Source of the DNA: Streptomyces antnestii | GTDB lineage: Bacteria > Actinomycetota > Actinomycetes > Streptomycetales > Streptomycetaceae | NCBI RefSeq assembly: GCF_004005495.1 | Contig: NZ_RZYA01000027.1 | Span: 1 to 64,000, forward strand | Reading direction: 5' to 3' | DNA: 64,000 nucleotides | In this document: in pieces, positions 35,823 to 44,338 of the stretch | Position numbering within the stretch: the first letter of the stretch is position 1 | Layout: each line of letters opens with the position of its first letter | The notes under the pieces: generated by a model | Database searches by the model: none | The model's input: the letters and a program-made list of their open reading frames with translations, nothing else | Told to the model about the DNA's origin: nothing | Position numbers and translations under genes: made by a program

Positions 35823-37103
35823 TCAGGTGGTCCGCGGGTCGGAGCGGGCCCCGCGCGCGGCCTTGGGCGAGGTCCGTGCCGGTCCGCGGGTCGAACGGAC
35901 CTTGCGGCGCGCCCAGTTGGCCGCGCGGTAGCGCAGCCGCTGCCAGGACCTGAGGCGCCGCGTCTCACGGAGTTCGGAGAACAGGAGCTCGTAGCGGGCG
36001 ACGATCGGGTCCGGGTCGTAGCGGTGCGCCGACGCGAACGCGGCGCGGGCCATGGTGTGGCGCAGCGGCTCGTCCGTGATGAGGTCGACGACGGCCTCGG
36101 CGAGGGCCCGCGCGTCCCCGACCGGCACGAGCCGGCCATCGACGCCGTCGGTGATGATCTCGGCGGGGCCGAGCGGCGCGTCCGTGCTGACGACCGGGAC
36201 CCCGCAGCGCATCGCCTCGACGAGCGTCATCCCGAAGGACTCCGCGTCGGACGCGGACACCACGATCGAGGCCTGTGCGAACTCCGGCTCGATCGGCGAG
36301 TGCGCGCCCATCAGGTGGGCGCGCCCGGTCAGGCCGAGCCCGGCGATCAGGTCGCGCAGCTTCGCCTCCTCGGGCCCGCCGCCGTAGATCCGCAGCTGCC
36401 AGTCCGGGGCCTGCGCGGAGACCGCCGCGAACGCCTCCAGGAGCAGGTCGAAGCGCTTGCCAGGGGCGAGCCGCCCCGCGCTCGCGATGATCTTGGCGGA
36501 GCCGTCGGAGGGCGGGCAGGGCGCCTCCGGCACGATGTTCGGGACGGACAGGACCTGTACGCCCGGCAGGGTCATGCGGGCCCGGTACACCTCGGCGTCG
36601 GCCGCCGTCATGGTGACGACGGCGTCGAGGGAGCGGTAGTGGCGGGCGAGTACCGCCCGGAGCTTCTTGCTGTGGGCGTCGTGGCGCAGGTGCTCCTGCC
36701 CGATGCGCAGCGCGGTGCGCGGGCCGTACATCGCCAGGTAGACGTTGATGCCGGGGCGCGTACCGATCACGACGTCAGCGTCGCAGTGCTCCAGGTACTC
36801 GCGCACGCGCAGATCGTGCAGTCGGGTGTACTGCTTGTGGCGCTTCTCGGCCGCGGGAAAGTCCTGTGCGGGCTGCCCGTACGCCTCGTGCTGCGTGTCG
36901 GTGCTGCCGATCCGGGTGTCCACGAGGGGGACCAGGGTGACCTCGGGGTCGACCGTGAAGCGCGGCACCTCGCGGTGCCGGGACATCGAGACGATCTCCA
37001 CCTCGTGTCCCCCGCGCCCGGCGAACGCGGCCGCGAGGTTGAGCGTGGTCCTCACGGTCCCGCCGATCGCGTAGGCGTTGTGCAGCAGGAACACGATCTT
37101 CAT
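35823..37103 (-). CDS. GT4-family glycosyltransferase
   Basis: A 426-residue GT-B fold glycosyltransferase. The N-terminal acceptor domain begins MKIVFLLHNAYAIGGTVRTT. The C-terminal donor domain has SAGRLAPGKRFDLLLEAFA, the phosphate-binding segment HSPIEPEFAQASIVVSAS and the E-x7-E-like ESFGMTLVEAMRCGVPVVST. It probably uses a nucleotide sugar in the cytoplasm. Start ATG 37103 follows GGGAGG. The 18-base gap to the GT39-like gene downstream implies one operon. Confidence 0.9.
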   Translation of the reverse strand: MKIVFLLHNAYAIGGTVRTTLNLAAAFAGRGGHEVEIVSMSRHREVPRFTVDPEVTLVPLVDTRIGSTDTQHEAYGQPAQDFPAAEKRHKQYTRLHDLRVREYLEHCDADVVIGTRPGINVYLAMYGPRTALRIGQEHLRHDAHSKKLRAVLARHYRSLDAVVTMTAADAEVYRARMTLPGVQVLSVPNIVPEAPCPPSDGSAKIIASAGRLAPGKRFDLLLEAFAAVSAQAPDWQLRIYGGGPEEAKLRDLIAGLGLTGRAHLMGAHSPIEPEFAQASIVVSASDAESFGMTLVEAMRCGVPVVSTDAPLGPAEIITDGVDGRLVPVGDARALAEAVVDLITDEPLRHTMARAAFASAHRYDPDPIVARYELLFSELRETRRLRSWQRLRYRAANWARRKVRSTRGPARTSPKAARGARSDPRTT

Positions 37104-37267
37104 GGACAGGCCCTCCCGGCGGGCCGGGTGCCCGCGACAATACGGGGGCAGCCTGGTCCAGGGAGGTAAGCCGACGTTCCCGGCCGGGTGAGAGGGGGGT
37201 AAGAAGGCCCAGGGTCGGTCCCTGATCGCGGGTTGAGCTGCGGCGACCTCAGGGCACACTGGAACGC

Positions 37268-38020
37268 GTGTCCCCTACCGCTGCGTCCGCCACGCCCCGC
37301 CCCGCGTCCCCGACCGTGCTGCTCGCCGAGGACGACCGTGCCATCCGCCATGCCCTGGAGCGGGCCCTGACCCTGGAGGGGTACGAGGTCACGGCCGTCG
37401 CCGACGGGGTGGAGGCGATCGCCCAGGCCCACCGCAGCGCGCCCGACATCCTCGTCCTGGACGTGATGATGCCGGGCATCGACGGGCTCCAGGTGTGCCG
37501 GGTGCTGCGCGCCGAGGGCGACCGGACGCCGATCCTGATGCTGACGGCGCTCGTCGAGACGCCGGACCGGATCGCGGGTCTGGACGCGGGCGCCGACGAC
37601 TACGTCGTGAAGCCGTTCGACGTGGACGAGGTCTTCGCCCGGCTCCGCGCGCTCCTGCGGCGTACCGACGTCGGCGCCTCCCCGGACGAGGGGAACGGCG
37701 CGTTGCCCGAGGCCTCCGACGGCCAGGTCACGGCCGCCGACCTGAGGATGGACCCGCAGGCCAGGCGCGCCTGGCGCGGGGAGCGTGAGCTGGAACTCAC
37801 CCGCACCGAGTTCGACCTCCTGGAGCTGCTCGTGCGCAACGCGGGCATCGTCCTCGACCACGCCACGATCTACGACCGGATCTGGGGCTACGACTTCGGC
37901 CCGGGGTCGAAGAACCTCGCCGTCTACGTCGGCTATCTGCGCCGCAAGGTCGACGAGCCCGGCGCCACCTCCCTGATCCACACCGTGCGTGGCGTCGGCT
38001 ACGTGCTGCGGGAGGACTGA
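37268..38020 (+). CDS. OmpR-family response regulator
   Basis: A 250-residue regulator. The receiver domain has the acidic pair EDD, phospho-acceptor Asp in LVLDVMMPG, and the Lys of VVKPFD. The winged-helix output domain covers ~150-250 (LTRTEFDLLELLVRNAG, GPGSKNLAVYVGYLRRKVD). The layout and the cognate kinase three bases downstream resemble the MprA/MprB type. Start GTG 37268 lacks a clear Shine-Dalgarno. It diverges from the GT4 gene across 164 bases. Confidence 0.92.
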   Translation: MSPTAASATPRPASPTVLLAEDDRAIRHALERALTLEGYEVTAVADGVEAIAQAHRSAPDILVLDVMMPGIDGLQVCRVLRAEGDRTPILMLTALVETPDRIAGLDAGADDYVVKPFDVDEVFARLRALLRRTDVGASPDEGNGALPEASDGQVTAADLRMDPQARRAWRGERELELTRTEFDLLELLVRNAGIVLDHATIYDRIWGYDFGPGSKNLAVYVGYLRRKVDEPGATSLIHTVRGVGYVLRED

Positions 38021-38023
38021 GGA

Positions 38024-39496
38024 GTGGTACGCCGCCGCCTGCGCGCGTTCCTGCGGGGGCGGGTGAGTGCCCGGTCCCTGCGCACCACGTTCGCCGTGTC
38101 CTTCGCCGCCGTCGCCGCGGTCGTCACCGTCCTGGTGGGCCTGCTGTCGTACGACGCCGCGGCCCGGCTCGTCCGCGTCGACCAGAAGGCCGTCTTCAAC
38201 GAGGTCGTCCACGACCTGCGGGTGCAGGTCAAGGAGGAGAAGCTCACCCCGTACGACTTCGCCTCGGGTGACCCCGACCATGACGGCCCGCGCGACGACC
38301 TGATCCGGCCGTCACGCACGGACGTCCAGATACTCGGGTCCGGCGGCGTGATCGTCGACCGGGGGAGCCCGCAGCTGCCCGTGAACGCGGCGGACCGGCA
38401 GACCGCCGACTACGAGAAGCCCGGCCGGACCTCGGACGGCAAGGGCGTCGTGGGCCCCGGTTCACGGCGCGACGTGCAGCTGGCCGGCGACGGGTACCGC
38501 ATGACGACCGTGTCGCTGGGGGGCGGGCGCGGGGCCGTCCAGATCGCGCAGCAGTTCAGCGACACGGAGGACCTGCTGCGCCAGCTCCAGCGGCGTACGG
38601 GTGTGGTGGCCCTCGCAGTGATCCTCGCCTCGGCCTTCGTCGGCTGGTGGCTGGCCCGGCGCATCACGCGCCGCCTGGTCCGGCTCGCCGGGGCGGCGGA
38701 GGAGGTCGCCGGCACCGGGCATCTCGATGTGCGGGTGCCGGTCGAGGGCGGCGACGAGGTCGGCAGCCTGGGCCGGTCCTTCGACCGGATGCTGGGGCGC
38801 CTCGCGCGCTCCATCGAGGACCAGCGGCGCCTCGTCCAGGACGCCGGGCACGAACTGCGTACGCCCCTCACCTCGCTGCGGACGAACATCTCGCTGCTGC
38901 GCCGCATCGAGGACCTGCCGCCCGCCGCCCGCGAGGAGCTGATCGCCGACCTGGCGCAGGAGTCCCGCGAGCTGACCGACCTGGTCAACGAGCTGGTCGA
39001 CCTGGCCGCGGGCAAGGAGGACGACGAGCCGGTCGTCGAGGTGGCGCTCGCCGAGACCGCCGAGGACGTGGCGGTACTCGCGCGCCGCCGGACCGGCCGT
39101 GAGATCGCGGTGCGCGCGACGGGCGACACCGTGATCCAGGGCCGCCCGGCCTCGCTCCAGCGCGCGCTGTCCAACCTGGTGGAGAACGCCGCCAAGTTCG
39201 ACCGCGGCGGCACGGAGCCGATCCGGATCGTGGTCACGGGAGGCATCCCGGACGGCGTACGGGTCGAGGTCCTCGACCGGGGCCCCGGCATCGCGGACAC
39301 CGACCTCGAACGCGTCTTCGACCGCTTCTACCGGGCCCCGGCGGCGCGCAGCCTGCCCGGCTCGGGCCTGGGCCTGTCCATCGTCCAGGAGGTCGCGTCG
39401 GCGCACGGCGGGCGGGCTTTCGCGGAGCGGCGCACGGGCGGGGGAGCGGCGATCGGGTTCACGGTGCGGGGGGTGCGGACGGGGGCGGACCTATGA
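38024..39496 (+). CDS. sensor histidine kinase
   Basis: A 490-residue membrane kinase: one N-terminal helix around FAVSFAAVAAVVTVLVGLL, an extracytoplasmic sensor of ~120 residues, a second helix around VVALAVILASAFVGWWLA, then HAMP, and the phospho-acceptor box VQDAGHELRTPLTSLRTNIS. The ATPase domain has NLVENAAKF (N-box), DRGPGI (G1) and GSGLGLSIV (G2). It partners the upstream response regulator. The signal is unknown. It overlaps the following MFS gene. Confidence 0.92.
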   Translation: MVRRRLRAFLRGRVSARSLRTTFAVSFAAVAAVVTVLVGLLSYDAAARLVRVDQKAVFNEVVHDLRVQVKEEKLTPYDFASGDPDHDGPRDDLIRPSRTDVQILGSGGVIVDRGSPQLPVNAADRQTADYEKPGRTSDGKGVVGPGSRRDVQLAGDGYRMTTVSLGGGRGAVQIAQQFSDTEDLLRQLQRRTGVVALAVILASAFVGWWLARRITRRLVRLAGAAEEVAGTGHLDVRVPVEGGDEVGSLGRSFDRMLGRLARSIEDQRRLVQDAGHELRTPLTSLRTNISLLRRIEDLPPAAREELIADLAQESRELTDLVNELVDLAAGKEDDEPVVEVALAETAEDVAVLARRRTGREIAVRATGDTVIQGRPASLQRALSNLVENAAKFDRGGTEPIRIVVTGGIPDGVRVEVLDRGPGIADTDLERVFDRFYRAPAARSLPGSGLGLSIVQEVASAHGGRAFAERRTGGGAAIGFTVRGVRTGADL

Positions 39497-40692
39497 CCAC
39501 GCCACCCGCACCCGCACCCGCCCTCGCATCCGCCCGCCAGATGTGGCCCCTGTACGCGGCCGGGTTCACCACCGCCTTCGGCGCGCACGGCATCGCCGCC
39601 AACCTCGGTGGCCGCACCCATGACGCCGTCACCTCCCTGCTGGTGCTCGGCGGGCTGCTCGCCCTCTACGACGGCGCCGAAGTGCTGCTCAAGCCCGTCT
39701 TCGGCACCCTCGCCGACCGCGTCGGCGCCCGCCCCGTCCTGCTCGGCGGGCTCGTCGCCTTCGCCGCCGCGTCGGCGGTGTACGCCGTGGCCGACAGCCC
39801 TGGCTGGCTGTGGGCCGCGCGCCTCGGACAGGGCGCCGCCGCCTCCGCCTTCTCACCGTCCGCCTCCGCGCTCGTCGCCCGCCTGAACCCGGCCGCGAAA
39901 CACGGCCGCGCCTTCGGCAGCTACGGCTTCTACAAGTCCGTCGGCTACACCCTCGGCCCCCTGCTCGGCGGCGTCCTCGTATGGGCCGGCGGCCTGCGCC
40001 TGCTGTTCGTCGTCCTCGCCGTGCTGGGTGCGGCGGTCGCCGTATGGGCCGGGCTCGCCGTGCCCGCCGTACCGCCCCTGCCGAAGTCCCGGCAGACCGT
40101 TCTCGACCTGGCCCGGCGGCTGGCCGACCCCGCCTTCCTCACCCCGACGACCGCGCTCGCGGCGGCCACGGCGGCTCTGTCGGTCGGGGTCGGTTTCCTT
40201 CCGGTCTCGGGCCGCGTGGACGGGCTCGGCACGGTCGCGACCGGGGCGGCGGTCTCGGTGCTCGCGGGCTGCGCGGCCATCGTCCAGCCGCACGCCGGGC
40301 GCGCTCTCGACGAGGGGCGCCTCACCACCCGTACGGGCCTGACGGCCGGGCTGCTGGTCACCGCCGTGGGCATGGCCTGCGCGATGCTTCCGGGCCTGAC
40401 GGGCATCCTCGTCGGAGCCGCGCTGACCGGCGCCGGTACGGGACTGATCACCCCGCTCGGCTTCGCCGCACTCGCCGCGAGCACTCCCGCGGAACGCCTC
40501 GGCCAGACCATGGGCGCCGCCGAACTGGGCCGCGAACTGGGCGACGCGGGCGGCCCGTTGCTGGTCGCCGCCGTGGCCTCGTACACGACGCTCACGTACG
40601 GCTTCGGGGTGCTCGCCGTCCTGATCGGGGGTGTGGCGGCGGTGGTGTTCGCGCAGCGTCGGCCGGTGTCGCGCGTGCCCGGAGAAGTGTGA
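39493..40692 (+). CDS. MFS transporter
   Basis: A 399-residue, roughly 12-helix MFS protein with the loop motif GTLADRVGARPVLLGG between helices 2 and 3, and the motif around GRAFGSYGFYKSVGYTLGP in helix 5. This looks like a drug/proton antiporter-type exporter. Its start overlaps the histidine kinase stop by four bases (ATGA), so the two-component pair and the transporter form one operon; the system may respond to what this protein exports. Confidence 0.9.
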   Translation: MTTPPAPAPALASARQMWPLYAAGFTTAFGAHGIAANLGGRTHDAVTSLLVLGGLLALYDGAEVLLKPVFGTLADRVGARPVLLGGLVAFAAASAVYAVADSPGWLWAARLGQGAAASAFSPSASALVARLNPAAKHGRAFGSYGFYKSVGYTLGPLLGGVLVWAGGLRLLFVVLAVLGAAVAVWAGLAVPAVPPLPKSRQTVLDLARRLADPAFLTPTTALAAATAALSVGVGFLPVSGRVDGLGTVATGAAVSVLAGCAAIVQPHAGRALDEGRLTTRTGLTAGLLVTAVGMACAMLPGLTGILVGAALTGAGTGLITPLGFAALAASTPAERLGQTMGAAELGRELGDAGGPLLVAAVASYTTLTYGFGVLAVLIGGVAAVVFAQRRPVSRVPGEV

Positions 40693-40693
40693 C

Positions 40694-41314
40694 TCAGGTC
40701 TGGTGCCGGGCCCGCAGCACGTGCCGGCTGACCAGGGCGGCGATCAGGAGGCCGAGGGCGATGAGCGCGTAGAGCTGGTAGCGGCTGATCGCGTCGTACA
40801 CGGCGGTGATGTGGGTGCCGGTGACGTAGGCGAGGGTCGCCCACAGGCCGACCCAGAGCGCCGCCCCTATGGCGTTGAAGACGAGGAAACGGCGCCAGGG
40901 CATGCCGCTGGTCCCGGCGATGATGCCGTTGACCTGGCGCAGCCCCTCGATGAACCGGGCCACGATGACGATCGTGCCGCCGTGGCGTTTGAAGAAGTCC
41001 TCCGCCTTGGCGAACCGCTCGGGAGTGATGAAGAGGTAGCGCCCCCAGCGGTGGACGAAGGCGCGGCCGCCGTAGTGGCCGATCAGATAGCCGATGTTGT
41101 CGCCCACGACAGCGGCCGCGAAGGCGATGGCGGCGACGGCCACGATGTTCAGCCGGCCGGCACCGGCGTAGACCCCGGCGGCGATCAGAATCGTCTCGCC
41201 CGGGGCGGGCACCCCGAAGTCCTCCACCAGCACCACGGCGCCGACGGCCCAGTACCCGTAATGGCTGAGCAACGGAGCGAGATGGGCCAACGGGCCCGGA
41301 AGGGGCGTCGTCAT
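40694..41314 (-). CDS. DedA family membrane protein
   Basis: A 206-residue DedA/VTT-domain protein with the motif EDFGVPAPGETILIAAGVYA, followed by GDNIGYLIGHYGGR and FIEGLRQVNGIIAGTSGMPW. These are the conserved re-entrant loop segments. DedA proteins are linked to flippase activity for undecaprenyl phosphate or phospholipids and to membrane homeostasis. ATG 41314 is chosen; a longer frame to 41488 overlaps the kinase gene region. It is convergent with the MFS gene, with a 1-base gap. Confidence 0.93.
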   Translation of the reverse strand: MTTPLPGPLAHLAPLLSHYGYWAVGAVVLVEDFGVPAPGETILIAAGVYAGAGRLNIVAVAAIAFAAAVVGDNIGYLIGHYGGRAFVHRWGRYLFITPERFAKAEDFFKRHGGTIVIVARFIEGLRQVNGIIAGTSGMPWRRFLVFNAIGAALWVGLWATLAYVTGTHITAVYDAISRYQLYALIALGLLIAALVSRHVLRARHQT

Positions 41315-41348
41315 ACCTGAACCGTACGCCGGGCAGGCGCCGCCGCCC

Positions 41349-42746
41349 TCAGCACGGCAGGTCAAGCGTGACCGCGCCCCCGTCCGCCGTGTTCTCGGCG
41401 TACGCGCCGCCCCCGTGGGCCACCGCCGCCGCCCGGACGAAGGCGAGCCCAAGGCCTGAGCCCTGGCTCGTGCGGCTCGCCTCCGCACGCGCGAAACGGT
41501 CGAACGCCCGGGGCAGGAACTCGGCCGGGAAACCGGGACCCTCGTCCGCCACGCGCAGCCGCAGCCGCCCGCCCCCGGCCGTCGCCGTCACCCGTACCGT
41601 CCCGTCGCCGTGGCGGAGCGCGTTGTCGACGAGGTTGCCGATCGCGGGCTGCAGCCAGCGGGCGTCGGCGTCGACGGTCGCGTCGGGCACCTCGACGGTC
41701 AGGGCGCGCCCCGCCCGTTCCGCCGTGCGCAGATGCGGGGCGACCGCCGCCTCGACGAGGCCGGGCAGACGCAGCGGGAACCGCGTGATGTGGGCGTTGC
41801 CGCCCAGCTCCTCCAGGTCGAGGAGCGCGTTGGAGAGGTCGATCAGGCGCTGGACCTCCGTGTCCACGGAGCGCAGGGTCTCGGTGAGTTCGCCGCGGGA
41901 ACGGGGCCGGTGCAGCGCGACGTCGAGTTCGGCGCGCATGAGCGTCAGCGGCGTCCGCAGTTCGTGACTGGCGTCCGCGACGAACCGCCGCTCGCGCTCG
42001 GCGGACGCCTCGAGGCGCTCCAGCATGTGGTTGAGGGTGTGCCCGAGCCGGGTGATCTCGTCGTCACGGTCGGCGGGCACGTCGAGCCGGGTGTTCTGCG
42101 CGCCGTCGGCGAGCGTCGCGGCGCCGCTGCGGTACCGCTCGACGGGGCGCAGGGCCGCGCGGGCGGTGCGGTAGCCGACGTAGGACGCGGCGATCAGGGT
42201 CAGCGCGGACGCGAGACCGAGCTGGGCGAGGAGTTCACGCAGCGCCTCGTCCCGGTGCCCGCGGCGGAGCGCGGCGATCACGATGCGGGGCTGTCCGTCC
42301 GCCGTGACGCGCCGGGCCTGGAGGCGCAGGGTGCCGGACGTGATGGGCAGCAGGGAGCCGATGTCCCGCCGGATGGTCGCTCCGCCCGCGACGGCGGCCA
42401 GTTCGGCGGGCGTGAGCAGTCGGCGGGGGAGCGCGTCGCTGGACCGCAGGACGTGACCCTGTCCGTCGAGGACCTGCTTGAGGCTGCCGCTGGGGCCCGG
42501 CGGCAGGGGCGATCCGGCGCGAACGGCCCGGTCGAGCCCGCGCTGGTAGGCGGTGAGGTCGTCGTTGAGCTGCTGGTCGAGGGCAGTCTTGACCCGCCAG
42601 TAGACGAGTCCGGCCGCCCCGGTCAGGACCAGGGACATGGTGACGGCGACGGCGAGGACGAGGCGGGTGACGACGGGCAGCCGGCGCAGCCGGGCCCGTG
42701 TACCGGCAGGTTCGCCCGGTCCGCCCGGTCCGTGCTGCCCGGTCAC
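41349..42746 (-). CDS. sensor histidine kinase
   Basis: A 465-residue kinase with an N-terminal helix (LVLAVAVTMSLVLTGAAGLV), a sensor region of about 120 residues, a second helix near LGLASALTLIAASYVGY, HAMP, and the phospho-His box VADASHELRTPLTLMRAEL. N-box NLVDNALRHGDG, G1 ADEGPGFP and G2 GSGLGLAFV are intact. No Cys is seen in the sensor. Its GTG start overlaps the response regulator stop by four bases. Divergent from the polyphosphate-type operon. Confidence 0.92.
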   Translation of the reverse strand: MTGQHGPGGPGEPAGTRARLRRLPVVTRLVLAVAVTMSLVLTGAAGLVYWRVKTALDQQLNDDLTAYQRGLDRAVRAGSPLPPGPSGSLKQVLDGQGHVLRSSDALPRRLLTPAELAAVAGGATIRRDIGSLLPITSGTLRLQARRVTADGQPRIVIAALRRGHRDEALRELLAQLGLASALTLIAASYVGYRTARAALRPVERYRSGAATLADGAQNTRLDVPADRDDEITRLGHTLNHMLERLEASAERERRFVADASHELRTPLTLMRAELDVALHRPRSRGELTETLRSVDTEVQRLIDLSNALLDLEELGGNAHITRFPLRLPGLVEAAVAPHLRTAERAGRALTVEVPDATVDADARWLQPAIGNLVDNALRHGDGTVRVTATAGGGRLRLRVADEGPGFPAEFLPRAFDRFARAEASRTSQGSGLGLAFVRAAAVAHGGGAYAENTADGGAVTLDLPC

Positions 42747-43414
42747 GGGGCCGTCTCCAGGCGGTAGCCGCGTCCGCGCAGGGTCGTGATCGTCGTACGG
42801 CCGAAGGGGCGGTCGGCCTTGGCGCGGACCTTGGAGACATGGACGTCGATGGCGTTGCTGCGCAGGTCGGTCTCGCCGTCCCAGACCTCGTCGAGGAGCT
42901 GGAGCCGGGTGACGACCCGGCCCGCGTTCTCCATCAGCACTCTCAGGACGTCGAACTCGCGCCGGGAGAGGTCGAGTTCGGTGTCACCGCGCCAGGCCCG
43001 CTGCTGCTCGGGGTCGAGGACGAGGTCACCGACCCGGAGGCGGCCGGAGCCGTCGGGGCGGCGCCGGGATATGGCGCGCAGCCGGGCGAGGAGCTCCTCC
43101 ATGGCGAAGGGCTTGACCACGTAGTCGTCGGCGCCGGCGTCGAGGCCGGCCACGCGCTCGCTGATCGCGCCGCGCGCGGTGAGCAGGATCACGGGTACGT
43201 CGATGCCTTCGCCGCGCAGGGCGCGGCACACCTGGACGCCGTCCGTCCCGGGCAGCATGACGTCGAGGAGTACGGCGTCCACGCGCGGATCACGGGCGGC
43301 GGCGAGCCCGGAGGGCCCGTCGTAGTGCCCCTCGGCGGTGTGCCCGGACTCCGTCAGGAAGCGGACGACCAGATCCGTGAGCCGCTTCTCGTCATCGACG
43401 ACCAGGTAGTGCAT
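42743..43414 (-). CDS. OmpR-family response regulator
   Basis: A 223-residue regulator: acidic pair VDDE, phospho-acceptor in VLLDVMLPG, Lys in VVKPFA, and a winged-helix domain with LSRREFDVLRVLMENAG and RSNAIDVHVSKVRAK. It is co-transcribed with the downstream kinase. The start ATG 43414 is only 234 bases from the divergent DUF4956 gene, so it may control that operon through the 11-bp direct repeats at 43545-43562. Confidence 0.93.
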   Translation of the reverse strand: MHYLVVDDEKRLTDLVVRFLTESGHTAEGHYDGPSGLAAARDPRVDAVLLDVMLPGTDGVQVCRALRGEGIDVPVILLTARGAISERVAGLDAGADDYVVKPFAMEELLARLRAISRRRPDGSGRLRVGDLVLDPEQQRAWRGDTELDLSRREFDVLRVLMENAGRVVTRLQLLDEVWDGETDLRSNAIDVHVSKVRAKADRPFGRTTITTLRGRGYRLETAP

Positions 43415-43544
43415 GGCGGTCAGGTTAACGGGGGCCCTGACCGGGCCGACCGGGCCCGACAAGGCCGACCGGGCTGACCGGGCTGAACGGCTGCCGGCCC
43501 CTCGGCCGAACCCCGCCGCCCCGACCCCGACGCCCGTCAGAAAC

Positions 43545-43562
43545 CTTCATGGTCTGTTCATG
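43545..43562. promoter_or_regulatory. 11-bp direct repeats, PHO-box/OmpR-type site
   Basis: CTTCATG (43545-43551) and GTTCATG (43556-43562) repeat with an 11-base period. Such one-turn direct repeats are the typical target of OmpR/PhoB regulators. The Streptomyces PHO box also uses 11-base units starting GTTCA. The site is about 87 bases before the DUF4956 start. It could bind PhoP or the adjacent response regulator. Confidence 0.6.
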
Positions 43563-43573
43563 TGACTTCCCTA

Positions 43574-43641
43574 CCTTCCGTCATGTCGCGGTGCTCCGCG
43601 GGCCGCGACCGGTCCGCCGTCCGTCATGCCGTGACGGAAGG
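43574..43641. repeat. nested inverted and direct repeats before DUF4956
   Basis: CCTTCCGTCA (43574-43583) is mirrored by TGACGGAAGG (43632-43641). Inside, CCGTCATG recurs at 43578 and 43621, and CCGTCA/TGACGG forms a second small hairpin (43621-43637). The outer right arm ends seven bases before the start codon, near or over the ribosome-binding GGAAGGGA, so a stem could hide it. Confidence 0.65.
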
Positions 43642-43648
43642 GACAGAC

Positions 43649-44338
43649 ATGTACGCAGCGACAGCGGTCACCGTGCTCGCCGGCAAGGGCATCACCGACC
43701 ACATAGCCCCCGCGGACCTCATCTCCCGCGGTGGCCTCGACGTCGTGGCGCTGCTGGTCCTGGTCGGCTGGCTCTACCGGCGCCGCCCCAGCGCGCCCGA
43801 GATCCCGCTGGTCCTGGCCGGCCTGAACATCGGCCTGTTCGCCGCGATGAGCACGATCAGCGCGGGCAAGTTCCCCGCCGGCGTCGGCTTCGGACTGTTC
43901 GGCATCCTCTCCCTGGTGCGCCTGCGCAGTGCCGCGTTCACCCTGCGCGACGTCGCCTACACCTTCGTCACCCTGGTCATCGCCCTGTGCACCGGCCTGC
44001 CGCAGCGCCAGACCTGGATGGTCGTCGCGCTCGTCGCCGTCGTCCTGGTCGCCGTGCTCGTGGTCGACGACCCCAGGTCGTACGCGCCGCCGACCCGGAC
44101 CGTGAAGCTCACCCTCGACCGGATCTACCCCGAGCCCTCGCTCATCGCCGCCGACGTGGCGCGCCGCTTCGGGCAGGCCCCGCTCTCCGTGGCCGTCGAC
44201 GAAGTCGACTACGTACGCGAGACCACCCGGGTCTCCGCGCAGTACCCGGCCGGGCCGGACGCGACCGCTGCCGACACCGGTACCGAGACCGGCACCGCCG
44301 TGGACGCGGAACCGCGCGAGCAGGTGGTCGTGTCATGA
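43649..44338 (+). CDS. DUF4956 domain membrane protein
   Basis: A 229-residue protein with four or five hydrophobic helices (VVALLVLVGWLY, IPLVLAGLNIGLFAAMSTI, VGFGLFGILSLVRLRSAAF, DVAYTFVTLVIALCTGL) and a soluble C-terminal ~95 residues. GFGLFGILSLVRLR is the DUF4956 hallmark. These genes often sit beside VTC-type polyphosphate polymerase genes. It may anchor or export product at the membrane, but this is inference. ATG 43649 has GGAAGGGA upstream. The next gene overlaps by four bases. Confidence 0.85.
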   Translation: MYAATAVTVLAGKGITDHIAPADLISRGGLDVVALLVLVGWLYRRRPSAPEIPLVLAGLNIGLFAAMSTISAGKFPAGVGFGLFGILSLVRLRSAAFTLRDVAYTFVTLVIALCTGLPQRQTWMVVALVAVVLVAVLVVDDPRSYAPPTRTVKLTLDRIYPEPSLIAADVARRFGQAPLSVAVDEVDYVRETTRVSAQYPAGPDATAADTGTETGTAVDAEPREQVVVS

